Source of the DNA: Ichthyosporea sp. XGB-2017a
Lineage: Eukaryota; Opisthokonta; Ichthyosporea
Length of the DNA: 32,243 nucleotides
Reading direction: 5' to 3'
Assembly (NCBI GenBank): GCA_002811675.1
Contig: PDIM01010446.1
Location: 4,922 to 37,164 of the forward strand
Each line of letters opens with the position of its first letter. Positions within the stretch are counted from its first letter, which is position 1. Made by a program: the position numbers and the translations under genes. The notes under the pieces were generated by a model. The model had not been told where the DNA came from. It did not search any database and saw only the letters and a list, made by a program, of their open reading frames with translations. Of the stretch, positions 1 to 9,360 are shown piece by piece.

Positions 1-240
1 GACTCCAGAGGCATAATATATTAATGGGATTCACCTCTTTGTGGTAATTGTAATGTTGGAGGGGATTGATAAAAAGGTAGAGATTGAGTTGTTTTGGTAA
101 TAAACAATAAAAAAATAAAATCAAACTTGGAAATATTCAAGGAGATCAAATAAAAACAAATAAATACGAAAATAAAAAATTAAAAATTCCAAAAGGCCAA
201 TTAGTCAAGTCAATTTATGCCGGATTATTTACTTCTTTTT

Positions 241-275
241 TGCATAGCAACGGGGCGAGGTGTCGTTGCTATGCA
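241..275. repeat. Perfect 12-bp inverted repeat (hairpin)
   Basis: The arms TGCATAGCAACG (241-252) and CGTTGCTATGCA (264-275) are exactly complementary around an 11-base GC-rich loop. The hairpin lies 30 bases beyond the AATAAA signal of the minus-strand gene, in the direction of its transcription. It could be a 3'-end or termination structure, a protein-binding palindrome or a mobile-element remnant. No T-run follows on the minus strand, so it is not a bacterial-type terminator. Confidence 0.75.
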
Positions 276-305
276 CGTGGTTAAAGCAATTGAATTGGAT
301 CAGTG

Positions 306-311
306 TTTATT
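306..311 (-). terminator. Poly(A) signal AATAAA of the first paralogue
   Basis: The plus strand reads TTTATT, so the minus strand carries AATAAA 43 bases after the TAA/TGA-type stop of the gene ending at 354. Position and spacing fit a eukaryotic polyadenylation signal with a short 3' untranslated region. Confidence 0.6.
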
Positions 312-353
312 GGATCACAGGTAAAAAGGGAAGAAGGGGGGGGCTGGTGGGTT

Positions 354-3300
354 TTAGATATTCTTGTTGAGGAGTCTCTGTGCGGTGCAATAAGCAAAGG
401 AGAATCCATCATAGAGGTACTTTGCAAAGAAGAAGAGCCCCTCCATCTTTGCTCCTGTAGGGTCTATGGCCTCGCTCTTGTACAGCTTGTGGTTGGCAGC
501 CAGTTTGTCATAGATGGAGCGAGCATTGCGGGAGAGGAGATTGACCTGGATGAGTAGCTCGCTGATTTCCGGGTCACTTGTATGGGAGGGGAGGGTCTTG
601 ATGAGCTGCTCCTCCTGCATCAGGGCATTGATGTACATGATGGTGGCTGCCTTGACCTTCTGCCGCTGGAAGATAAGGTCCTTGGGCTTGAAGGCCTGCA
701 CCTTCTCAAGGGCAATGTCTGTGATGTCAGAGGTACCCTTGGTGACGGCGTTGTACTGCAGCGCGGCCGAGGTGAGGATGGACAGCAGCTTCTGCATGGG
801 GCTGGACATTAGATCAGACCAGGGGAGGATCTCAAAGGTGATGGCATTGGACTCCATCAGAGCCATCTGGCGATATTTCGTCATCACGTTTTTGAAATTG
901 GGAAACAGATACGGCAAGGCATTCTGAGGAATCTTTGGGATTTTTGTGCTTTTCCCTTTCAGGACGGCGGGGAATCGCAAATTGGCTGTTTTTTCAACAT
1001 AGTCAATATCGGATAGCACATCCTTTGCCAATTTCACAAAAAGTTTATCCAGGCCTTCCACGTATCCAACTAGCTGGGAGTTCTTGGTTGTACCTCGAGC
1101 AAAGACAAGATTCAATATGGACCCTGCAAAGCCCTGCATTTCCGTAAACATGGTATCCACTGAAACTAGATATTTCTTGCCAGATTTGTTATTGACAACC
1201 TCGAGTTGTTTTTCGAGCAGTTGCTTGCTGCTCGGGCAGTAAAGAGTTTGTTCAAACCACGCTGTGAAGGCGGCGGCATCAATGGAGCGGGATACCGGCA
1301 AATTGAATTGCTTATTCAAAAAGTTCCTGCGACTCTCAATTGGCGAATTAAACACATAAGCGACTGCTCGAAAGGCCCCCTCGACAACAGGGCGAGTATA
1401 GTAGGACACCACACCAGTACTGACAAAAAAAACATCATGCCATGTCTTATACCACAAGAAGACAGCCTGGGCAGAGTTACTGTCATCTTCCAGAATAGTC
1501 GAATTGAGGCATTTGGACATAAAAAGGGTTTCTTGTTTAAGATTCTCACCAAAGGCCTTGAAATAGTTTTGGAAGTTGTTAATATTCTGCGAGCGATACA
1601 CTTCCTGATCTAGTCCAAAAGTCTTGTCCAGATAGGGTCCCACCTCTTTTAGTGCCTGGGAGTATCGCCGTGCCATGCTAACAAGACTCTTTGCACCCCA
1701 GTTCATTGCTTCGGCTGGCATCCCGTCGTAGAATGCTTTCGAAGTCGTCAACTTGGTAATATCTTTCATGGCAATGGCCGAAGTAATTACGGAAAGAAAT
1801 TGAACGCCAGCGGGGGAGAAGAAATTGCGCACTTGCAACACTTTTTGTGGAATGGAATACAACAGATTGGTGAACTTTTGAGCATCATTTAGCTTTGGAT
1901 ACCTTGGTATTTCTGTTTCATTTCTCATATCCAAATAAAAGCCACATTTAGTTTTTAGGATTTGTGTGTAGAACTTTGATCCTGTTGCGATAAAATTACG
2001 CATAGAAAGAACAGTGTCTAGCAGACCGCTCGTAGTTCCATTTGAGAAACTGGCCGTGTCAAAGGTAGCAAAGATGGCCGTGCGGTATTTCGCTAGTAAC
2101 TCACGCAAAGCCACCTTTTCATCACTCTCTTTCATGCTGCCCAAGATATTTTCTTCGTATGACAATCCAAAAATATCGTTCATAATGGGCACAGCACCTT
2201 CAGTGACTAGTTCCCTCGAGGCTGCAGATCCTGCTGGTACTTTCTTGGCAGCAATAGCAGAGGGGTCAGGCCCCGGTGAAGCAGCACCGGTATCCTTCTC
2301 GGCTGAAGGGTCAGCTCCCGGTGAGGTAGCACCGGTATCCTTCTCGGATGAAGGGTCTGCAGGGGATGCACCCTCATCAGCACGCCTTCGTCGCTTTCTC
2401 TTGTACCCTTCTTTGTCACCCGGAGATTCACCTCCTCCACTTGCCTGAGCGTTGGGCGGGGTGCCACCACTACTGCCACCAGCACCCGCAGCAGCAGGGG
2501 TACTGGCAGCTTCAGAGGAAGAAGACTGGGGCGCCTTTTCGCCAAAAACTTCAGGATTAAGAGCAAAGGCTCGCATCGCATACGTTGGCTGATCTATATA
2601 CGTGAATAAATCCGTCTCAGGAGATCGCAAATGTTTAGCAACCCGCCTGAAGAACTCATTAATGTCGACAACATTAGAGCCAACATTTTTATCCAGCCAC
2701 GCTCTCACCTTTGAATCAAATTCCCCAGTGCTGTTGTATATGTCCACACCTGGTAGTAAAAACAAACGATGGTCGTTTTCCTTTGGGGTACCGGCAAGCT
2801 TAACAGCCTCGTCCAGGGTAAAAACGGCACGTGACTGTTTACTCCATGCCGCTATTTGGGTCCATATCTTGGGGTGAAAGTAGGGGTAAAGAGGATTATT
2901 CTCCTTCAAAAATGGTTCTTTGATCCTTGAATCATCCTGAAGGGCCAGGTAGAGTTTTTCAAAGGCAGAAATTTCAGAATCGCTGTTATACACATACAAT
3001 GCTGTGTTGGCATCAAACCAACAGATGCGGTCTGGCTCAATGACAACGGTGACATAATGGTTCCATGCAGATACCATATTCTTCTTGTCAACCATCACAA
3101 ACCGAAATCCAATCTGAGTATAGCTCATTCGAGAAAAGATATTCTTTGTTTTCAGCTTTTTGGACAGTTCTTCTTTCGTGGCCATAAACTGAAACTGGCC
3201 GTGGATCCCCTTCATGAATTCAGTTAACAAGCAACTCAGAAGAGGGCAAACCTCGATTATTAGTCCTTTGATTTTCGCGTCGCTCATAGGGCGTACTTGA

Positions 3301-4547
3301 TCAACAATGAGTGCTATATTTGCCTCCACATTCACAGGTCTTTTTATCTCTATCATTTCAGTGTTCCATGTCTGCCATAAGTTTTGCTGATCTCCATTGA
3401 ACTTCAAATCCTTCACATAATGGTAATAAAATGCCGTAATCAGGGAATTGTGGTATGGGAGTGTGACAGTGATTGGTTTACCATCAGAGGTAGAGCGTCC
3501 CTGGCTAACAGTGGGGAAAGACGCAGTATTGCGAAAATTTGCATTCATTCGAATATCTCCACCTGCATCCGTCCACGTAGAAGAGCCAACGTAGGAAAAT
3601 GCAAAGAGCAAAGCTAGATAAACATCTTCCCGAGTGGGTGTCAGAGACTCTTGCTGAAGATTATCATAATAGCCTTTTAAATAATTCTTCACACGGTCTA
3701 CAGTCAACACGCCAGCACGATTGGGAGCACTCAAGAGCTCTTCAGTATTGATACCAACACGGTCTTTGAACAGCAGATAAAACACAAACATCTCCTGTAA
3801 TTGCTGGCAGAAACCGATATGTCTCTTGATCCCATTTTCATTGTGCATATTTGTACCTACAGTGGTGACATAACAAGGACTCGCATCTTTGTAAGGATCC
3901 TCAGGCTCCTTTTTCTTCTTTGCCGCATTGGGATCATTGGGATCCTCACCGCCCTGGTCCATTCTTCGATATAATCTCCCAGATCGAACAAGACTTCCCT
4001 GATACTCCTCCTCCTCTGCCATAGACTCATCCCGCAGCGTATCCAAGTCACCTCTCCTTCTCCGATAGCCTCCTTCTGCCCCTCCTCCTCCCGTTCCTGC
4101 TCCTCCTCCCGCTCCTCCTTCTTCTCCCGGGCCTCCTTTGCCCTTCGCCCCTTTAGCGTCCTTAGCAGGGGTTGTCTTCTGCAGCGGGAGCGGGGTAAAA
4201 TGCGGGTTGCAGGACACACACGTGGCCTTCCCCTCGTCTTTACAGCTCATGGGCCTGAACAGCAATACCCGGGACAGTCCACACGGTACAAGGTTAGTGA
4301 GGGAATCCAGCTTGGCCTGCTCCTCCCTGTTCTTCATCAACATGGGGCAAAAGTCTTGCAGGTTCTTGCGGATGGCTTTGGAGAATCCCTCCTTGTCTAG
4401 TGCCCCTCCTGCTCCTTCCGCTGCAAGGGACCCCAAGGGAAGCTGGATCAGCTGCACGGCAGTCAGAAGAGCCACAACGGATATCCACAATGCGCCTCCA
4501 CGTGGACAAATCACCCTTTCTCTACCTCTACACTCAGCAACAGACAT
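354..4547 (-). CDS. Secreted cysteine-patterned protein, paralogue A (possibly RhopH1/Clag-like)
   Basis: An intact 1397-residue single-exon ORF. The ATG at 4547 precedes a basic n-region and a hydrophobic core at about residues 19-42, read as a signal peptide cut near A42. Cysteines at 67, 89, 102, 110, 113 (C-x-x-C), 225 and 247 match the neighbouring paralogue almost position for position. A C-P-L-x-x-C block near 431 and four further cysteines towards the C-terminus are also shared. Shared blocks include DQPTYAMR (about 650) and FFSPAGVQFLS (about 906). Two linkers are low-complexity. The one at about 120-220 is Gly/Lys-rich with RRRR at 162-165. The other, at about 690-790, has a 15-residue Ser/Pro/Asp repeat and a seven-residue basic run, and is missing from the paralogue. 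There is no clear C-terminal anchor. Length, secretion signal and tandem pairing resemble apicomplexan RhopH1/Clag, but I recognise no diagnostic motif; the function is unknown. Confidence 0.9.
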   Translation of the reverse strand: MSVAECRGRERVICPRGGALWISVVALLTAVQLIQLPLGSLAAEGAGGALDKEGFSKAIRKNLQDFCPMLMKNREEQAKLDSLTNLVPCGLSRVLLFRPMSCKDEGKATCVSCNPHFTPLPLQKTTPAKDAKGAKGKGGPGEEGGAGGGAGTGGGGAEGGYRRRRGDLDTLRDESMAEEEEYQGSLVRSGRLYRRMDQGGEDPNDPNAAKKKKEPEDPYKDASPCYVTTVGTNMHNENGIKRHIGFCQQLQEMFVFYLLFKDRVGINTEELLSAPNRAGVLTVDRVKNYLKGYYDNLQQESLTPTREDVYLALLFAFSYVGSSTWTDAGGDIRMNANFRNTASFPTVSQGRSTSDGKPITVTLPYHNSLITAFYYHYVKDLKFNGDQQNLWQTWNTEMIEIKRPVNVEANIALIVDQVRPMSDAKIKGLIIEVCPLLSCLLTEFMKGIHGQFQFMATKEELSKKLKTKNIFSRMSYTQIGFRFVMVDKKNMVSAWNHYVTVVIEPDRICWFDANTALYVYNSDSEISAFEKLYLALQDDSRIKEPFLKENNPLYPYFHPKIWTQIAAWSKQSRAVFTLDEAVKLAGTPKENDHRLFLLPGVDIYNSTGEFDSKVRAWLDKNVGSNVVDINEFFRRVAKHLRSPETDLFTYIDQPTYAMRAFALNPEVFGEKAPQSSSSEAASTPAAAGAGGSSGGTPPNAQASGGGESPGDKEGYKRKRRRRADEGASPADPSSEKDTGATSPGADPSAEKDTGAASPGPDPSAIAAKKVPAGSAASRELVTEGAVPIMNDIFGLSYEENILGSMKESDEKVALRELLAKYRTAIFATFDTASFSNGTTSGLLDTVLSMRNFIATGSKFYTQILKTKCGFYLDMRNETEIPRYPKLNDAQKFTNLLYSIPQKVLQVRNFFSPAGVQFLSVITSAIAMKDITKLTTSKAFYDGMPAEAMNWGAKSLVSMARRYSQALKEVGPYLDKTFGLDQEVYRSQNINNFQNYFKAFGENLKQETLFMSKCLNSTILEDDSNSAQAVFLWYKTWHDVFFVSTGVVSYYTRPVVEGAFRAVAYVFNSPIESRRNFLNKQFNLPVSRSIDAAAFTAWFEQTLYCPSSKQLLEKQLEVVNNKSGKKYLVSVDTMFTEMQGFAGSILNLVFARGTTKNSQLVGYVEGLDKLFVKLAKDVLSDIDYVEKTANLRFPAVLKGKSTKIPKIPQNALPYLFPNFKNVMTKYRQMALMESNAITFEILPWSDLMSSPMQKLLSILTSAALQYNAVTKGTSDITDIALEKVQAFKPKDLIFQRQKVKAATIMYINALMQEEQLIKTLPSHTSDPEISELLIQVNLLSRNARSIYDKLAANHKLYKSEAIDPTGAKMEGLFFFAKYLYDGFSFAYCTAQRLLNKNI
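2258..2370 (-). repeat. In-frame 45-bp tandem repeat in paralogue A
   Basis: About two and a half copies of a 45-bp unit, with the sequence GTATCCTTCTC recurring at 2290 and 2335. They encode a 15-residue Ser/Asp/Pro/Lys unit in the linker at about residues 725-765. The other paralogue has no equivalent insertion. Such in-frame repeats change copy number easily, so this is a likely length-variable, exposed loop. Confidence 0.75.
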
Positions 4548-4632
4548 TTACGCTTAATACTAATTGCAAAAGTAACAACTAGTTCACAAATATTGCCAAA
4601 TCAATCAATAAAAAGAAAAACAAAAAGAAAAA

Positions 4633-4680
4633 CAAGACACAAAACATAAACACAAGACACAAAACACAAACACAAGACAG
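4633..4680. repeat. 20-bp tandem repeat, 2.4 copies
   Basis: The unit beginning CAAGACACAAAACA occurs at 4633 and 4653 with one difference, followed by a partial copy at 4673. It is purine/C-rich on the plus strand and lies just upstream of the start of paralogue A, in its probable leader or promoter. Confidence 0.7.
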
Positions 4681-4890
4681 TTAAACGTTGATCTTTCAGG
4701 TGGCACTTCTACATTAACTTTTGAGATTTTGAATCCTCCCCCTCGCTTGGGTGAAGTATAAGCAGAGGGGTGTGAAGGGGGAGTAAATAAACAACCACCC
4801 AAAGTGACAGGTGGAGGGGGATGAGTTAAAGGGTTAAGCAGAGTTATGCGAGGAATGTAGAGGCCACGTGATATGATGTGACAGAGGCTT

Positions 4891-4896
4891 TTTATT
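4891..4896 (-). terminator. Poly(A) signal AATAAA of paralogue B
   Basis: The plus strand has TTTATT, giving AATAAA on the minus strand only 7 bases after the TGA stop at 4904-4906. This implies an unusually short 3' untranslated region, a few tens of bases at most if this signal is the one used. Confidence 0.55.
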
Positions 4897-4903
4897 GTGG
4901 GGA

Positions 4904-7900
4904 TCAGGGGGTGGAGGGAGGGCCGGGAGATGACGAAGGGGACTGTGTGAGTCTGTGATAGGCACAGTGGGCAAAAGAGAAGGCGTCATAGAGGTACTTT
5001 GTGTACATATACAGCATGGACATCCGGGAGTGGATGGATGAACGGAAATCATCAGAGACGTCATCGGAGCTTTGAAAGAGCTCATCTCCGGTCCCATCTA
5101 CAAGCTCTACAGGCCGGTCGTGTTCGAATTCCGTGTGCCACTCGACTAGTTTTGGGTGAATTATGGAGGCATGGTTGGCCAGCAGGTGCATCTGCAATAA
5201 AAGGTCTTGCACTTCTGGGTGGGGGCTTTCCTTGGGGAGATCTTTGAGGAGTACATTTGTAGTTTTTAAAGCACTAATGTACGTAAGAGTGACCAACCGT
5301 AACTTTTCTTTATAAAAAAGTGCATCCTCTGATGCTTTTCCAACGTGGGCGAATGCAAAGGCACTTTGGATTAGTTTGGAGGGTTTGGGAATATTACGCA
5401 TGTAAAGGGTCGATGACACCACCGACATGAACTTTTGAAGTTCCGCGGACATGAGATGCTTCCAACTAATCGGTTGGGGAAGCTTGTTGTTATCATCTGC
5501 TTGAGTCTCAGAGGGGATGGCCACATTGCGATACATTTTCATCACCGGACGTAAATTCGGGAATGCAAAGGGCGCCATGCTCAAGATTCTTTTCGCTGGT
5601 GTGTCACCCGAATTTGAAAAGGCAGACCGGGGACGAATGTAAGCACCACGCATAGGCACGGGATAACGGCGTTCGCTGATGGACAGGAAAGTTGGATCAG
5701 TAAGGACTTCTGATATCAGTGATAAGAAAAGCTGATCCACGTGCTCTAAGTTGGCCAGGCGCATTTCTTCCGTAGAAGACGAGCGTCTAAAAATACGAGA
5801 ACTAATGGTGGCCATGAACGTTTGTTGTTCGAGCACCATGGCTTCTATGCTGTGAACGAACTGATTGTTCGGAAGATGCTCCTGAAGATGCTTCTTACTT
5901 TCCTCACACATCAAACAGCTATGCCACGCAGTGAACATTGGAGCTGTCATATCGGGCGAGGCAAGCACTGTGGATTTAGGCATTCCTTTAAGAAGCTGAT
6001 TACGTACTAATGAAGGGTCTGAAAACACTCTAGCTGAAGCTTGGAAGCATCCTTCTACCACCGGAGTGGAGTAAAATGAAACGAGGCGCAAGTTGAGGTA
6101 GAATTGATCATGCCAGTATTTGAGAAAGAAAAAGACCGATTGTGCGGCAACGCTATCCTTGCGTACCTCCGGTGACGTGAGGCAGTTTTTCATATCGTCA
6201 ATTTCATCCTTCAGATTCTCCGCAAATGATTTGAAGTAAGAGATGAAATTCAAAATGGCATGGGACCTACGGACTTCGGTGTTGAAGCTAAAAACTTTGG
6301 CAAGGTATGACTTGGCATCAGCTAAAAACAACGCGAGTCGGGCAGAGACTGCAAAAAGCGTATTAGAATCCCAATTTGCCTCTTTAATATTGGCGTGAAT
6401 CCCAGATTGTGTATCTTTGCTGATACTTTTCATAACGGTGGCGGATGAAATAATCGATAAAAATTGGACACCCGCAGGGGAAAAGAAATTGCTGACCTGA
6501 AGCATTGTTTTTGGAACTTCAGCCAGCATATTGACAAATTTAACAACTTGGTCTAGTTGAGGGTGTACTAAAAATTCACCAATCTTTCGATCATCAACCA
6601 AAAGGCCGCACCGATCCTTCACTATCCGTCGATAGAATGTGGAGTACGTCTCTACAAACTCCTTTACGTTATGTACTGCTTGAACAAACCCAGCAGTGTG
6701 CTGCTCTTCATCATCCGAGGTCAACACTCCACCGCTGCCCACTGCGCCGAAAAATGTATCAGACTTGAACCCTCGCGCGACATTATTTCCAAAAGTCACA
6801 AGCACCCGCTCGAGTGCAGTTCGAAGACTTGCATCTTCCATGTCTCCAAGCAGCGCATCTGTGTAGGGTAACCCGTAAAAGTTTTGCACAAAAGGCATCG
6901 TAGTTACCCATGCATTAACACTGGGCATTGTGAAAACTCCGTCCTCCTTTTGCGGTACCCCCAGCAGTTGCTGCTTCGTATAGCCAGCGAAAATTTCAGG
7001 ACTAAGAAAAAAAGAGCGCATGGCATAAGTGGGTTGATCACTAAGTAGAAACAAGTCCGTTTCTTCTGCATGCAATTTCGCCCCAATACTATTCAAAAAC
7101 GAGTTAAGTTCAACTGGCGTTCCAAAACCGCTTCCAGAACTATCAGGTATGGCATGCAAGAATTCTTCCGTTTTACTTCGAAAGTATGTGCTTTGCGCGT
7201 GGATTTCAACACCAGGGATCAAAAACAGTCGATTGCTTTTAATGTCTTTGTAGTCTGGGTTATCACGAGCCATAACAAGGGTTTGTACAGCATCTTTCAC
7301 CTCAAAGAAGGAAGTTCCTTGTCGAGCCCAGTGTAATATACGTTTCAACATGCCTGGCGCAAAGTAGTCTTGCAACGGATTTTTCCCACCAAGCTCGTCA
7401 TCGGTGACCCAATCGGTGTTTGAGAGTGCATGTTTTAATTTATCAAGGGCACTTGATTTCTCATCACTTTCAAATAGAAATACCCCAACATTTCCATCCA
7501 TCCATACAATAGACGCGTAAGGTTCGTGGACTTCAGATGCTCCTGCCAGCGGAGGGTTTACAATCACCGTGACTCTATGAGCCCAGGTGGCAACACCCGC
7601 TGTAGGCGAAATTTGTCCATCTGAGGAGTGAAATGTAACGAATTTAAGCTTTAAGTGATAATACTGGATGGGCATTTGCCCACCCATGATGCCCGGGGTA
7701 TAGTGCTGTCGCTGGGATTCCATGTTTGAAATGGATTGCCCAATACGTGTTAGCACACTTTCCAAGAGACACTGGACCAAAGGGCACACATTGATCTCAA
7801 CACCAAGTAACTGTGGATTGCTCATAGGCATCATGTCTCCATTGATCATGATTTTGCCAAAAGGGTCCGTATCCACCGGTTTCGACACTGTAACAAGGAG

Positions 7901-9097
7901 TGACGTTTTAGTATCCCATTCTTCAATAGGAGTTTTATCTATGTAATTTAAGAAAAACGAGTACAACAGACTATCACCACTTTCAGACTCAATGCGCTCC
8001 ATAGTTCCAGCTTCTCCAGATACCAACGAAAGAAAAGATGCACTGTTTTGGTAATGGGCATTCAATTTGATTTTACTACTTGCAGTTTCCCACGTCTCTG
8101 ATAGAATAAACGCCATGGCAAACAGCAGCGAATTGTAGAGATGCCTGCCAGTATAGGACATATTCTCCATTGATACCGGGCCCGGGGAATGAGGCAACAT
8201 CTCTGCCCTAGCGGCATTCTGTGCCAGAAGATTCACCTTCACCCCGGCCAGCATTGTCTCAATCTTCACCATCGCAGCGTTACCTGCGTACAGATGCTGC
8301 CGAAGGGTGTCAGTCTGAAGACCGATCACTTTGGGATGGTAGAGGAAATAAAACTGGACAAGCTCCTGAAGAATGCGACAGATGCCAATGTGCTTCTTGA
8401 TACCATGCTGGATGATTGAATTAGTAGCAATCACATTGTTATAGCACTGTTGTCTGTCTGCAGCGTTCCCGACAAACGCCGAAGACAGTGCAGGATCCGC
8501 AGAGGAGTCAGAGGACGGGGAGGAGTACAATCCCGCGCCACTCACCCCTTTAAGAAGACTTCCGCCCTTGGACTCGTGAAGTGTTTTCGAAGTATCATAG
8601 TACAAATCATCATCCAAGTCCTCCACTCCACCCACACCACTCTCCTCAGCCTCTTTTGCTTCTCCGTCTTCTTTTACTTCCCGCTGTTGCGTGTCTCTAC
8701 TGGCGGTGCCCATAAACCGGTGGGTGAAAGAGGGCTCAAAGGCCGGGTGGCAGGCATAGCAGGCCGGGGCCCCCGCCACACAGTCAATGGGCTGGAACTG
8801 CAGGAGGAGAACACCTCCGCGGTTAGTGACGAGGGAGGGACACGGACGGGGCGAGTAGGAAATGGGCTGGTGGCTTTGTTCCTCCATGGTCGGGCAAAAC
8901 TTTTGCAGCTTCTCGCGGACATTTCGCACAAATTCCTGCTTTTGGAGGTGCTGCCATTGCTCTCTTTGGGCGTCATAGGCGTGGATTGGGGCGATTTGTG
9001 AGAAGAGGAGGGAGAGGAGGAGGAAGGAGGAGAGGGAGAGGCAATTAGAAGAAGAAGAAGAAGAAGAGGTGATGGATGAAAGGCAGGGAATAAACAT
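4904..9097 (-). CDS. Secreted cysteine-patterned protein, paralogue B (possibly RhopH1/Clag-like)
   Basis: An intact single-exon ORF of 1397 residues, the same length as its downstream neighbour by chance of compensating indels. The ATG at 9097 starts a signal peptide: a Ser-rich n-region, a Leu/Phe core at about 19-34 and a probable cut after A40. Cysteines 68, 86, 106, 113, 116, 218 and 240 align with those of paralogue A, as do a C-P-L-x-x-C block and single cysteines in the C-terminal half. ETDLF, DQPTYAMR, FFSPAGVQFLS (about 868) and TPVVEG are also shared. The linker at about 120-215 is acidic and Ser-rich and does not resemble that of A. The large basic insertion of A is absent here. 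The C-terminal Ser/Pro tail follows a conserved Y-L-Y-D-x-F-S-F-A block. A and B come from an old tandem duplication. The RhopH1/Clag comparison rests on length, secretion and pairing only. Confidence 0.9.
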   Translation of the reverse strand: MFIPCLSSITSSSSSSSNCLSLSSFLLLSLLFSQIAPIHAYDAQREQWQHLQKQEFVRNVREKLQKFCPTMEEQSHQPISYSPRPCPSLVTNRGGVLLLQFQPIDCVAGAPACYACHPAFEPSFTHRFMGTASRDTQQREVKEDGEAKEAEESGVGGVEDLDDDLYYDTSKTLHESKGGSLLKGVSGAGLYSSPSSDSSADPALSSAFVGNAADRQQCYNNVIATNSIIQHGIKKHIGICRILQELVQFYFLYHPKVIGLQTDTLRQHLYAGNAAMVKIETMLAGVKVNLLAQNAARAEMLPHSPGPVSMENMSYTGRHLYNSLLFAMAFILSETWETASSKIKLNAHYQNSASFLSLVSGEAGTMERIESESGDSLLYSFFLNYIDKTPIEEWDTKTSLLVTVSKPVDTDPFGKIMINGDMMPMSNPQLLGVEINVCPLVQCLLESVLTRIGQSISNMESQRQHYTPGIMGGQMPIQYYHLKLKFVTFHSSDGQISPTAGVATWAHRVTVIVNPPLAGASEVHEPYASIVWMDGNVGVFLFESDEKSSALDKLKHALSNTDWVTDDELGGKNPLQDYFAPGMLKRILHWARQGTSFFEVKDAVQTLVMARDNPDYKDIKSNRLFLIPGVEIHAQSTYFRSKTEEFLHAIPDSSGSGFGTPVELNSFLNSIGAKLHAEETDLFLLSDQPTYAMRSFFLSPEIFAGYTKQQLLGVPQKEDGVFTMPSVNAWVTTMPFVQNFYGLPYTDALLGDMEDASLRTALERVLVTFGNNVARGFKSDTFFGAVGSGGVLTSDDEEQHTAGFVQAVHNVKEFVETYSTFYRRIVKDRCGLLVDDRKIGEFLVHPQLDQVVKFVNMLAEVPKTMLQVSNFFSPAGVQFLSIISSATVMKSISKDTQSGIHANIKEANWDSNTLFAVSARLALFLADAKSYLAKVFSFNTEVRRSHAILNFISYFKSFAENLKDEIDDMKNCLTSPEVRKDSVAAQSVFFFLKYWHDQFYLNLRLVSFYSTPVVEGCFQASARVFSDPSLVRNQLLKGMPKSTVLASPDMTAPMFTAWHSCLMCEESKKHLQEHLPNNQFVHSIEAMVLEQQTFMATISSRIFRRSSSTEEMRLANLEHVDQLFLSLISEVLTDPTFLSISERRYPVPMRGAYIRPRSAFSNSGDTPAKRILSMAPFAFPNLRPVMKMYRNVAIPSETQADDNNKLPQPISWKHLMSAELQKFMSVVSSTLYMRNIPKPSKLIQSAFAFAHVGKASEDALFYKEKLRLVTLTYISALKTTNVLLKDLPKESPHPEVQDLLLQMHLLANHASIIHPKLVEWHTEFEHDRPVELVDGTGDELFQSSDDVSDDFRSSIHSRMSMLYMYTKYLYDAFSFAHCAYHRLTQSPSSSPGPPSTP

Positions 9098-9120
9098 GAT
9101 TTAGCAGGAGCCAGGATTAA

Positions 9121-9166
9121 CAAAAAAAAAAACAAAACAAAACAAAACAAAACAAACAAACAAAAA
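9121..9166. repeat. A-rich (AAAAC)n microsatellite
   Basis: An A-run followed by several AAAAC/AAAC units on the plus strand, 24-69 bases upstream of the start of the minus-strand paralogue B. In that transcript or promoter it would read as T-rich. Confidence 0.8.
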
Positions 9167-9360
9167 ATGCACGAGTCAGGGAGGAGGCTACGAAATTAAA
9201 CAACTGCTCCCCCCAAACAGGACTTACAAAACAAAAAAAGAAGAAAGATAGGAAATCCCGCACTAGAGCAACTACTACTGGAGTCTAGTAGAGGCTAGAT
9301 CTATAGGCAACTGGACTGTGGACAACACAAGGCACCACTCCTACCCATCCACTGGAGCAC

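Larger units (their letters stand above)
1..353. other. AT-rich intergenic flank
   Basis: No credible gene. The first 240 bases are AT-rich with several A-runs on the plus strand. The rest holds the 12-bp inverted repeat at 241-275 and the poly(A) signal of the minus-strand gene that ends at 354. Nothing else is recognisable. Confidence 0.6.
4548..4903. promoter_or_regulatory. Intergenic region between the tandem paralogues
   Basis: These 356 bases must hold the 3' end of paralogue B and the promoter of paralogue A, both on the minus strand. On the minus strand, bases 4605-4680 are T/C-rich, including two 20-bp units (4633-4652 and 4653-4672) and a partial third. I see no convincing TATA box. 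The pyrimidine tract could be a core-promoter or leader feature, or a simple low-complexity spacer. Confidence 0.45.

Noticed and set aside
8450-9001. Plus-strand ORF of 183 codons opposite the N-terminus of paralogue B
   Set aside because: It is antisense to a well-supported gene in a biased, Ser-rich coding stretch that lacks stops on the other strand by composition.
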